A DNA stretch of 64,000 nt. Source: Ignelater luminosus. Its lineage: Eukaryota; Arthropoda; Insecta; Coleoptera; Elateridae. The first letter of the stretch is position 1. Every line of letters begins with the position of its first letter. A program made the position numbers and the translations under genes. The notes below the pieces were generated by a model. That model saw only the letters and a list, made by a program, of their open reading frames with translations. It made no database searches and was not told where the DNA came from. Positions 36,002-48,387 of this stretch are shown here, piece after piece. The stretch covers positions 107,133 through 171,132 of the forward strand of contig VTPC01005655.1 in assembly GCA_011009095.1 (NCBI GenBank), read 5' to 3'.

Positions 36002-37760
36002 TTGCTTGAGCACGACAAAGTCCTGAAAACTGAAACAGAGATGATGATAGTACCTAAAGGGCTTTATCGTCTACATATTGAATCAGTGTGACAGATCATC
36101 CAAGGGAAGTTTTTCTAGAGTTGATGGTGAAAAAGTCACGAGCTATTCACACAAATTGAGGTGGAACTTTAGTGTTCAGAAAAAACTTCATGTCCCAGAC
36201 CTTGTCGAAAGTACCTTCTACGTAAGGGAATGGAGCAGCATATGAGAAAAAAATTTGACTAGATTGCTTCTATTCTTTGGAGAAGGTAATCGAAAAGAAA
36301 AACAAACGCGTGTTTAGCAAAGCTTGCAAGGTAATTCACAATCTCAATAAATGTGGTGGATACTGTGGAAAAGTATCATTTGATCATTCTTTATTAGCTT
36401 CAGATCTGCCATGTTCAAAGAAAGCCAACCAAGCTGTCTTAATTGAATTCATACTAACCATACTAAGAGAACCTTCGATTCCGTAATTTGTGTAATAACT
36501 AATACATTGAAATATTTCAAAATTTATTGATAAAATACTTTTCTAAATAAAATTACTAATTTTGCAAATTATTGATTATTAATATGCTTAAAATATTCTT
36601 TAAGTTCATAAATTTCCTAATATTGCAAGAATTAAAGAAACCACATAACCAATAAACCATAAAAATGAAAAATATCTACATCAATGCTAATTATCATAAA
36701 TGTTTGTATAAATTTGTAGCTCTGCAGGAGACTTTTCAGAATATTCAATAAGCACCGGCAAGTACGACACCTATAAATAATACTTTAAGCTCGTATTTTA
36801 TATGTAAATATAGAAAATCAGGGTGTGAAGGACGAGCTCATGTCAATGTACCTTAATAATAAGCCACCGAAACAATCACCTTTTTAAAAAAAAAGAAACT
36901 GGAATTAAAAATTATTTTTTTGTTTATTACTTTATACGTAAAGTGTCAATTCTTAAAAGGTTTATACACGATTATGGAGGCATTCTTTTGTAATTAAAAA
37001 CAAGAAAGTATCAAAGTGGAGAGGCCTTCACCTTTTATCAAAACATAACTATCAATTTCTAAGGACAATAACACTTGTGTATATAAAAAAATTAATAAAA
37101 AGTAATGTGATATTTTCGAAAATGACTTCACTTTAATTAGAGGCGCGCTTTTCTGTATTTCATAAAGTTTTTACTATTAATAAATTTTACGATTTCTTCT
37201 ATTATGGTGAGATACTAGATTCGATGTATATAAACAAAAGAAAAATGAAAATTTTTATTGTTTTGTTTTAGAGTGAATTTAACTCAGCGAAGGCGTTTCT
37301 GAAAGATTTGAATAAACCGTTGAGCTACCACAACAGTTAACAATAGATGCGTGGGTTGATCTATATAGAACTGGAAGTGTATAGAAATATTTCAAGTTCA
37401 ATGTAGCCGTGATAAATGACCTCTGTGGTTATTATGCAGAATTTTGTTAGATATTTATAAATGCAGTTTAGTGTAAATTTATACTGTATATACATCACAG
37501 GTTTATGTAATCGATTACACCAAGGTTTTTTCTAAAAATTCTAAAGACAGTAACCACAAAGGTTATAGACCTACAGTTGTTAACATCGTTATAGTATTTC
37601 TTGCTTGGTTTACGAAATATTACAGTAAATGTGAAGATTTCCATGATCGATGTTTATGTCTGAATAGTAACTTTCAAGTTTGGACCGTGTCGAGATTGAA
37701 TTAAAACTTATTGTCTCACTATTTACTATAAGAAGCTTCTTTACAAGTAGAATACATTTT
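36002..37760. other. gene-free stretch
   Basis: AT-rich. An open frame of 69 codons at 36277-36486 (+) has no recognisable motif. Nothing else supported. Confidence 0.4.
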
Positions 37761-38996
37761 CGTGTCAACAATTGATTTTTCACGTCAAAAATGTCAACAA
37801 TGTCGACAATGTGTCAACAATGTCAACAATGTGTCAACTTTGCAAATAAAGTAGGATTCTGCACATTTTTCGTTAAACCTAACCTGTAAACACAAGTGCT
37901 AAAATATGCTAAAATGTCTAATAAGATCATTAATAAGATTTTCGAGACAACTCAAGAATCAAAATGGTCGAAAGGCCCAAGAATAAGAATTTTGATGAAT
38001 TGGGTTTTCAATTAAAAAAGCCTGTGACAGTAACTGAAGATGGAAAAGAAAAATCAAAATATTATTTAAATAAAATGGCATTAAAAAACTAAATCCTATG
38101 TATTTATTCTTATTTCCATGGACTCAGTAAAATTACAAGTATGTTTACTCATAGCTCCATAGGCCCATAGTAAGATTTTTAGTTCAGATATGTGGGGGCA
38201 CAGTTTATACCTCACAGAATCAGTTAGATCATTCAGAGCGGTTCTTTTGATCTTTCGTGTTCCTGGTTTTTGGTCTGCGCACGCTAAACTGTAGACCGCG
38301 CGCTTGTAGGGAAGGTTATATATGCAGTTGATATTCAAATTTCACAACTAATGCAACTTACCAACACTCAACAATTTCACTAATTCACTTACAGAATATG
38401 CAAGTTGATTTCATTTAAATAATACAATCTTTTATGAGATTATTTCTTTGAAGGTTAAGGTTAGGTTTTTCATCCCTCTACTTCTCGACAGAAAATAGTG
38501 CTCTGCGCATAGACCGCGAGTTTCTTGAAGTGGAAGACAAAATGTAAGGGAAATGATCCAACTGATTCTGTAAGGTATAAACTGTGGTGGGGGCAATTCT
38601 AGCAATGTGACAGTTAGTATACATAGGTATCTTAATGCAAAAAATTTTATTAATTGAAAAAACAAATGCTAACATGATGAACAACATCATAGCATTTATT
38701 TTTTTTCTAATCAAAATTAGTCTATACGTACATTAGACTTGAACGTACTTAAGCATCTCACAATTCCCTGTGCCTCCTATTTGCCTTCACATACTTTAAG
38801 TCGAATAAAAATTATTGTAATAAACTATTTAAGATTTAAATAATAAAGGAAAAATCAAGTTTAACAGCTTTGCGCATGTGCATTCATGTCTAAATTGTTG
38901 ACATTGTTGACATAGTTGACATCAATAAGGTCATGTCAACAATTCTTATTGTTGACATGTCAACAATGAATTGTTGACGTCGACATTGTTGACACG
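37761..38996. mobile_element. fold-back element with TGTCAACAAT subrepeats, 1236 bp
   Basis: The ends read CGTGTCAACAAT inward from both sides (37761 and 38996). They continue as arrays of the 10-mer TGTCAACAAT, partly joined as TGTCGACAATG, for about 80-100 bp each. A second, inner inverted repeat pairs about 38187-38290 with 38495-38600 around a GTTTATACC-ACAGAATCAGTT block. A short plus-strand frame at 37964-38092 (start MVERPKNKNFDELGF) is the only coding trace. No family was recognised. Confidence 0.65.
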
Positions 38997-41910
38997 CACA
39001 TCACTGGTTGGAACCTTACAGTTTCTGTATTTTTTCAGTAGGATGCACCGTTTTCGAGTAACCTCAGACTATTTTGATATTTACCTTTGATTTCTCGGAA
39101 ATGTCTTTTAATGTTTCCAATTGCTCAGTAGCACATTTCAAATTCTACTTTAATATTAAGAACGTAATCTTCAATTTCTGCTATGCTTGATGCGTGATAT
39201 TTACATACACTGCTGTTAAAAAATATTTTTATTAAAAATCAATTCGCAATTATACACATCATATCTCTATTATATTCAAGGATAAGAATTTCACTTGTAC
39301 GCCTACGTAATATACTAAATATTTATTAATAAATGTTTAACAAACGATTAATTAAAACAGTAGAGCAACAAACGCAATTTACCGTAATCTGCGGAAATAA
39401 AGTTGTTTACCTTCAGTTGCATACTAGTCTTATTGATGAAACGGAAACAATTAAAAACTCATATGCAAAGCGGTAGCAAACACTGATCGTGCAAAATTTA
39501 ACCTTACATTTACACATAAATCATTTTCTTATTAGTGTTTACGAAAAGTATGCACGTAATGGAAAAAAAGCTTTCTTACAACACATACCTTCAGGTAACC
39601 ACATTCACAATAATGGAAAAAACCAACCAAACCAAATTCTTCACTTTACGTAGGTATAAATCAAAACATTAACTTCTTAGTTATTAATTCACCACAGATG
39701 AAAACAGCCCTTGAATTAAATTATTACAATATGAATAAGTTCAAGTCTTCTCAATCCCTAATTAAAGCTGGTGACTTTGTGCAGCAGGATTACAAAAACA
39801 GCAAGAAATATTAATTAACTAACTAACTAAATCTGCCTTCGCTTTGCACACCCTCCTCCAGTCTGATCAAGCGTCTGCCCATAATATAGGCATCGTCACG
39901 CTATAGGGTTTTTTTAACTCTCTTAGAAAGAGACAAGCCTGAACTTCACCAACTATTCACCAGCACAGAAACTCTTCAAGCTACGCCCACAAACAGACTT
40001 CCTGTAGTGGTTTCCTATAAGATTTTCTCTTTTTTATTTTATCGAGATGTCTATGCACAGGAATCCATCGGAGTACTCTAACAAACAGACCAAAAAAGAA
40101 TTCGTTTACAGAGCTACAAGTCTGCATATTGTGCAGTGGATAGTCTGGGCATTGTGACAGCATGTTTTAGTTTCAGGCTCTTTGCCTCTTCAGTGTGAGG
40201 AAATTATAATGATGATTGTCAGCTGAAGTCGATGATTTTCCATTGGTCATTAATGAATCAATTAATGGTTGTAGTGAAGTTGCTGATGATGTCGATGTGG
40301 TTGATTATACTCTTGTTTGGGTCCCATCAACCCTTCTCAGGATCCCACCCTCACATTTTGCGCTGTGAAAGTCGAGCTACTTTGGTATTAGCCGGCCATG
40401 TGACGACCACAGCGCCAGTGGATGAGGAGGCAAAGAAATTTTCGAAGCAAAATCATCAGGAGCACGGGAACCGCTTACACCCGACGGCAATGACAAAAAA
40501 CAAAGTACACTAATCTCACATAGACGTACTTGAATAGAACACCAGAGGAGTTTACACAGTAGAAGTTATTCTTCCACAGCATCATCTGGAGCAAAATCCG
40601 AATCAGCACTTAGAAAATCCCACGATCCCCTTGGGTTAATTTCAGCTAAAACCTTTTTGGCTCCTCAGACAATTTAAATTACTACATTTAGAAACATAGA
40701 TAATGGCTCTGCGTTTTGGCTTGCCTAAAGTTGCAGATTTGAAAGCAGTTACCTTGGTAAATAAAGGAAGCACTTTTCCTAAAAACGGCAATAGCCCAGC
40801 TCCTACCCAAGGCGTGGACGTCCATCGGGTAACGTTAAAATAGGAAAATCTTCAATCGGGAATACACAGGTTTGCACAGACTGGACTGAGACAAGTAAGT
40901 GGAAAGGGACCACAACCGATGACTCGCACGTCTGTGCACCACAGAGAGCTGTTGATAAATTCTCAAAAGAACTATTCGATGAAGCAAAAAAGGTTTGAGA
41001 ATAATCTAAAAACATATACAAACATTTCATTGAATACAGATTTGCATCTCAACCTTGGAAATCACTAGCTCGTATGCAGAATTGCAAAAATGCTACTTTA
41101 GTCTTATTTAGCCTTCTTGATATTATAACACTTACGTGCCAATGTATAAAATATCCTTCAATCATTTAGTTGTTCCTACTATTGTTATTGAATTACCACT
41201 TGGTGAAATTCAGTATCTTGATCGCTACACATCTTGGTTATTTACAAACTGGGATACTATAGCTGCTGCTGAAAACATTGTTTAACTGAATTATTGATGA
41301 TACTAGAATGATACGCAGCTTTTGAAATATTTGAAACCTGATACCAGTTACAATGTTCTATTTTCGCAAACTACTTCATTAGTGAAGATATCACATTTAA
41401 AGAAGAAGAACAAGAACATTAAGTCAAGGTCCACGATAATTCTCTTTTCTTGTATAACTTCGCCAAACAGATCAAAAGTCTACTCAATTAAATTTGAATA
41501 ATATCCGTTAAGTAATGCAAGAAAGGTACTTTTGGACCTCGTTTTGCTGTAATCTTGAAGGATCAAACCCTACTGCTGATGTGTCAAACATAGCTTCATA
41601 TTGCTTTTGGAGATATAAGATTTCTGAGCAATCAGTAGTTTAATCAGACCAGATCGTTACCTAAGTAACTCAGATCTTCTGTTCGTTGTACAATCCCAGA
41701 ACTTCCTCCGTACTACGAAAATTAAAAACGACTCTCAAGTGTGTTCAGAAATGGAGACCTTACTTACTATATGCTTGTTCAACATTAACAATGCAAACCT
41801 TTGATTATTGAATTATTGAATCTAAAGAGTACATAATGTCAAGACAGGCGGTTGAACTCAGTTGCTAGACACAAAACCTTAATGCAGTTGAAGTTGAACC
41901 TGGACAAGCT
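38997..41910. other. gene-free stretch with unassigned fragments
   Basis: AT-rich to about 39800. The segment 39830-40540 is more GC-rich, with broken short frames on both strands (for example 39981-40163 minus and 40232-40513 plus), and may be decayed repeat DNA. No gene is supported. Confidence 0.35.
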
Positions 41911-41980
41911 GTCCTGGTGGCTCAGCCGATTGGTTGGTTATTATATGTTAAGCGTTTCGTGTTTGAATCTGGCCAAAACC
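41911..41980 (+). repeat. tRNA-like relic (tRNA pseudogene or SINE head)
   Basis: GTCCTGGTGGCTCAGCCGAT begins a sequence with an A-box-like GGTGGCTCAGCCGATTGG. A B-box-like GTGTTTGAATCTGG follows about 35 bp later. The B box deviates (GTTTGA for GTTCGA) and the acceptor arm does not pair cleanly, so this is a decayed tRNA or tRNA-derived SINE, not a working gene. Confidence 0.35.
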
Positions 41981-44900
41981 AGCTAAGTCTGAGAGAATTA
42001 TCATTGGCAGTTTGTCAAAAAAAGGTCCACTCTTGCAAGTATTAACTTGGCGGTATAATTCTGGAAAATGGAACATCTTCTAGGTTCACTTCCTAAACAA
42101 GAATGTTTTTAAATCATTTTCAGTGATTTGGGTAATTTTTTTTCTACAACAGAATAACTTGCAAAAAGATGAATCAATTAATGAATTAGCAAGTCAGCAA
42201 CAAGCAAAAGCAAAATTGATGATCATGCTCTCAAATTATAGAGAAATATTAAATGAAAGATTAAAATCTACAAATGGAAATTTTTATATCCAATGAAAGC
42301 TAGATTCATTAAAACAAAAAAATTAAGAAATGCAGATTTTAAATCTTCTTAAATGTGAGGTTAATATTTTCAATAGAAACTTGGTTTTGCCATCGATAGT
42401 TCAAAAAATAAAAATCTAAAATTATGCAATCATTCATGTATCAAAGATACTTAAATGCGTATTAAGAATTTCTTCATTAAGTATCCTTCTTTGAGCATAA
42501 ATATGAAAACACACAGTATCTCTCAAATGAAGACTACTAGAGATTAATCATTGTTCATTCACTTATAACAGGTCAAGGTTTTCCTAAGAAAAAATGTCAG
42601 ACTCTTTAATTTTTAAATTCAACAGGTGTTTGACCACCAGAAATCTTGAAAAACAAGAACTATTTTTTTTTACATATTCCGGGTAGATTATGAATAATTA
42701 AACCTAACCGCAGACTTACAAAAAAGGGCTATATTTTTCCAAATTTTAAAAGTTTCTGAAATAAATTATTTTTAATCACTTTAGAAGTTCATGTTCGTTA
42801 AGCATAATCTTATCTCTATCTGGATTTTAGAATTTTTCCAAATTTAAAACAGTTTAACCTTTAGAACTTCGATATCTTGATGAGGATGACATTTCGTGGT
42901 TATACTGCTAACGAAAGAAACAAATAACTCAGGTAATGTATTCAAAAATATGTAAACGAAATACGGACCATTGTTATAGTGACAGGAAAGGAAAAACCTT
43001 TTTTTATTTTTTTAAAAACCAGTATTTCAAACTTTTACACAAAAAGTATAAATAATTTCAGAGGCCAGAGGGTTTTACCTAGTAAAATAGTAACTTTTAA
43101 TACTTAACTGCAAAGTTAAGTTTCCTATAATCAACGTATAATCGGTTCTCTCCGTATTTCTTGTTTACTGACAGATTAAAAGACACATATAGTGCATTTT
43201 AACAACTTTTTTACTATTTTCATTAAATCTTGCAACGGTATGACTGTACGTGGTTTGTGAGCAAACCTGAAACAATACATTTTCCCCGGCAAACAGTTTG
43301 AATACTGCAGACAGTAAAAGCGTATCTGCAAAAGCGGAAGTTAACTATTTACATAGGAATTTTATTATTCCTACTTTGGAGTTTGATTGTAGACCCTGTT
43401 CAGTATTAAAGCTAAAGCTGGCTACCCACTAGCTCCTAAATTGTGTAAAAGATGTATTTTCCACTCACCTTTTTGTTCATACTTCAACTAAGTTCTCTAA
43501 CTGAAAAATTCCTAAGAATTGATAACTGCTAAAAAAAACTAAAAAAGGAGCAGGAAGCTCTCGTGAATCAACCTTTAAATACTTAGATTAGAAGTAGTGT
43601 AGATTGCTAAAAATCATACTTTGGCGGTATTAAAAGCTTTTCATCAAGAATGTCCAAGATATATCAGTGCACTAGGTTTTGGTACTTGGAATTTGGAACC
43701 CTGCATAAGATCCTCATTCACTTATGAAATAGAGGTATGGTATCCAAGTAAGTACTAACATTGCCAAGACAGTTCTCAGACTGCGGCAAATACTAAGAGT
43801 GGTGTATCTCAGTATCGCTGGCATGTTAAGAGCCAAACACACAGAGTACAAGACTTTCAAAATATATCCTGCTGACGCCCCCCCTTTGTATTTCAATATT
43901 TCGTGCTCTTAACTGGAACAGAATAGTTTTCTTAATTATGAAAGTATCGCTGAAAATCCTATTTAAACAAAAAAACGTGCAAATGAAACAATAAGACAAT
44001 TGAAACTGACATGAAAACGTACCAGGCAGCATCCTGCTTGCCAAATGAATTCTGTCACAGCTGCCCTAACACTGACTTTGCTTTATGTATGTTGAATTTG
44101 ATTCTGACTTTATTATTTTCGTCTAGGTCAACACTAACGTCACGCCCTTTATAATGTTTCTAACGGAATAATTGAAAACTATCTTTTCGATTTTACTCCT
44201 TTGTCCAAAAACAAGAAAACTAAAGCCAAAACAAAACGTATGGTGGGAATCTATAAGATCAATGCTTGATTCCATGTCAATATTGAACATCCAGTAGAGA
44301 AATCTTGCTGATGTAAGAGACGAGTTACTAAGAACGAATAGCTCACGGGATTTTTGGAGATCATGAGAAATCCGGTCTGCTAAACACATAAAAATGTGCG
44401 ACTCGATATTTGCGACCGTCTTCTTGTGCATTAGAAAATGTCGGGATATTTGATAGCATAGCGCATCAAATGTTGGGCATTCACATTTTCTTTCTTTAAC
44501 AGTGGTAATGTTGTAACAAAAATAGTAAAAAGTTTTTGTCTTATAATAATATAGAAAACAGCAATTTTTGGCTTTTGGTCCAATCTTGATAGAAAACCTT
44601 TTGAAGACAGAAAACCCCCAAAACTTCCTTGCCAGAAAAAGATGTCATCTTGATTTACCAAGATTTGAACAAGCACAGAGAATCGGTCATTGATTATGAG
44701 CTAACAAAACAAACATTATATGTAGATGTGTTAGAAAAGTTTATTCAAATGAATGAATGTTTGGTTATAGATTTTTGTTTTGTTCTAAGTCCTTTCTAAT
44801 TAGCAAAACAAAGGTGGAAGATTTCTAGAGACTCTGGAAGGCATCTCCAGGCCATTCTTGCCTCCGTTATTGATTCCTTCAAGGGAAAGTAGTACCAAGA

Positions 44901-46850
44901 ACAAAAAGTCTTGGTAACACCAGGTTTTCCAGAACTGTAACAAAATCGTTTGGTCTTTGAATTAGGACACACTGAAAATACTTTACCATGTTTAAGAAAC
45001 TTTCTGGACTCTAGAGGATTTTAACATAGCTATTTCCTAAGCTTTGGTGGCGTTTTAAGTTGTTCTTTCTGTCTATCCCTCTTTCTATGTAAGATCAGAT
45101 TGAATAAAGTTCTTGTATGGATGTTACTTTTATTTGTTAAGTCTTGTCGCTGTCTTTTTAGAAATGTCTGAAATTTGCCATTGGTTACAAATACCCTAGC
45201 GCCGACCCTGTATTTATGTAATCTTGAATTAGCGTATAGAAAATTTTTGGTAAGATCTGTTATGACGGTTCTTTTATATGAATAATTTTTGTACAGCTTT
45301 GCTAAAACTTCAATCTTCAAGTCAATTACCCGTGGGTCAAGTGCATATTTCTTTTATTTTTCTGTTTTCTCATAATTTATGATTTTTTTGTTTTATGTTT
45401 CTTTTTTCCTGTATACATTATAGGATATCTCTTGTTTAGCTTTTTGATTACGTCACTTATTAAATTATTAAAATCATTCCATTCTATAGCATTTACATTA
45501 TGAACGCTTTTATTGAGGAAATGAATTACAAATTACATTTAATATCAGAAAGGTGTCAAAATATCATATAATGAAGGTAATAACAATAACATAAAATCAA
45601 TAAAATTAAAATGTTAGGAATTCTTATTATTAAGTTTGTAGTATAAACATCTTAAATATTTAAATATAACCGCACATTGACATCCATGTATGCATAAAAT
45701 AAATAAAAACCTTGAAATTGAACTTGGCTTCATAATTAATTACCTAAATGAAAGATCAAGAAATTTCTATCCGCGATGGAAAACTTGTTTTTTTCTTGCA
45801 TTAAGTAGATAATAAATTCCGGAATCCACTTACAAATAGTAGTAAATATAAATGCAATAAAAACGTTTACGATTCTATAATTTTTGTATTTTTTATACAC
45901 CTGCTTTTGTTGCCCGGCTATAATTTTTGTTTATATCAATAAAATATTAAGAAAAAAACTCTTCTTAAAATCTAATATTGTCATCTTTTGCGCATTCTCA
46001 AATAAACTCTTAAATAGTGAAAAACATAAATTTATTCCTGATAATAGGCACCTTTTATTTTTTATATTAAATAATTATTTATGCAGACATTTCACAACAT
46101 AACTTTAAAAGGTTATTTATAAGAACTTCCGCTAACCTTTTCTCATAAAAAAATAATTAATTTTATTGTAATAATGCTAATACACGAAGAAAAAATTTTT
46201 CTGTAGTTTATAGATTTTTAAATGTCCGTCGTATTATAAAGTTTGATGTTTACAAAGCAGATTTTGACAAAATGTTTAGGAAGTTTGAAGGTTTTTCCCA
46301 TGAGAAAGCTAAAGCATAAAAGTTTTTTAAACACATTGCCAAACCAAAGCCTAATGTTTTGTGTGGTTTTCTTTAGGAGTAAAACTGAATACCGGGGCTG
46401 TAATTTCCAAGGGTTTAACTAAATATCTATAATCCTGTTTCTATCTCTATTTTCGTATAGAATTTTACAGCAAGATTTTAACCTTGCATGTGCACTCCAA
46501 GTTTCACAGCGTTTTTTCGTTCGAAAGCTACGAATCCATTGTATGTGTGCAATGCTAGACTACAGTCAAATCTTCTTTAATAAGTCTGTTTCCTTGGCTA
46601 TCGCTAGATAGTAGGTAGGGACAATAAAAATCTTGTAATCAATTTATGCACGTCATTAATTGATGGCAATGCTACTTTTATTTACTGTTTTATCTATTCA
46701 AAGAGAACATCGCGGCTCGCTACATGATATTAAACCACACCGCAAACTGACATATTATCTTCATATCAGGGTCGTTTTATCTTGATCAGTGGATGTTTTC
46801 ACAATAACATAAATGAAAACGCAGGACACAATAACTTTGTGACAAACTTT
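41981..46850. other. gene-free stretch
   Basis: AT-rich. The longest frame, 45030-45320 minus (96 codons), is rich in Lys/Arg and includes YRVGARVFVTNGKFQTFL, but I do not recognise it. Neighbouring frames at 44123-44676 (minus) are interrupted. Decayed mobile DNA is likely; no gene is supported. Confidence 0.35.
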
Positions 46851-46879
46851 GCAACTTGATTTCGGTTGAATTCTCTATC

Positions 46880-47520
46880 GCTGTGATAATCTGCGCCCCT
46901 TATTTCTCCCTACAAAGCCAAAACAGTCAGCATGGATCAGAAAACCACCCTTGATAATGTCTAACACCATTTTCTCGACAATTTATTAGTAAGTTCGTCT
47001 TCTCAAAGAGAACCAGATTCAGATTACGCGAAGTCTCCCTAGTTCTTAAATTAACTTTCCAGGTTACTTTTGTCAATCTCATTCCAGAAACTTGTATTAT
47101 CTATCTGCTACTTAAACTGGCTCCCGTCCCCTTTGCCATTGGATGAGGTCTCCAGACTTTGTAACCTGAGTCTTGCAATTTTATCTTTTTAGTGTTCATG
47201 CTTTGCTATTCCTGCTAAGCGATGGAGTTGTAAGCCCTCTGAATCACAGAAGCAGCTATGAAGTTGGTCAGATTCAAGAAACCCAAACCACCTTTACGAG
47301 TGGAGATGCAGAATAATCCATTCGGCGCAGAATTTTATCTACGAAATTCATCGGCGTTTTGAAGATAGATAGTGATTGCGACTTATACATGATCTTAGGG
47401 ATGACAAATTATTTGATGACGGCTGTTTTCTGTAGTAGCTTCAGGGCAGTCTTGGAAATTCAATTCAGATTATCTTGAAAACCAGAGAAATCCGCTTTTA
47501 CTCTTACTTATTCTAATAAT
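46880..47520 (-). pseudogene. non-LTR reverse transcriptase C-terminal relic
   Basis: On the minus strand, 47470 to 47190 gives TALKLLQKTAVIK, a stop, FVIPKIMYKSQSL, KILRRMDYSA and, after a frameshift, KGGLGFLNLTNFI and SVIQRAY. This order (thumb, then a GGLG-type motif) is typical of the region after the palm in non-LTR retrotransposons. Stops and frameshifts are frequent. Weaker continuation is possible down to about 46880. Confidence 0.5.
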
Positions 47521-48387
47521 AATTATAATAAAAAGCCATTTTTTTCTAGGAATCTAGGATCCCTGTGACCTAACTTCAATGTAAGCCGAGACCGCTTGAT
47601 TGGATAATTTCTTCATCATTTGGCAATTCTGATAATTTAAACCAATCACGCAGTGCCGGCCTATCATGAAGTTATGAACGATTGAATATTTGGGCAAAAA
47701 AGTTTATAACAGACGAGAATAAGTACTGTAGGGCCTTTCTGGATTAGGGTATTATTTCCTAGAGCTAACTTTCGGTCTGGACTTTTTTCTGTCAGTGATA
47801 GAACAATATCTACAACCCCACTGTATGGTAATTATACAATCGCCCTGCATGATAACTAGATGTTCATTCTGTCTCTTCGCTTATTACTAGAGATGATTAT
47901 ATTAAAAAGCATTAATTTATTGCAGATCATAAAGTTGTACATACAAAAAGTTTAGTTTTAGAGTAATAAGAGCTTTTAAATGATCTTAGCAATTTTGTGT
48001 AGCCCTTTTTTATAAAACTATATTGTGTTGGGAGTTACCAAAGATTATTGAATAGGAAGAAGTTGGATAATTTAGAGGTTTATTCCAAAATCTACTAAAC
48101 AATCGAATTAGAAAGAAATAGAAAATCAAGAATATCCATTATAATAAGTGTTCTTTTGTATAAATAATAACCATAATTTTGACAACTGTGACAAAAATTT
48201 AATAATAAACAAAGATACATAACCAAACTTCTGTCATCGTTCTGATTGCCAGCTATCACTTACATATTTGGATAAGTTCCAAATCTAAATAAATTTATTT
48301 TTGTGCTAACCTCTAATATACCTAGTTTTTAAATGAAATTATTTGTGATTTTGTTATTGTATTAATTTTATTAACATTTAGAACACA
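47521..48387. other. upstream flank of PDPR
   Basis: No coding sequence seen. A splice-acceptor-like ttattaacatttag ends 7 bases before the PDPR start codon (48388), which suggests a 5' untranslated exon somewhere in this stretch. Confidence 0.4.

Noticed and set aside
45030-45320. 96-codon Lys/Arg-rich minus-strand frame
   Set aside because: Not recognised and surrounded by broken frames; not enough to call a gene.
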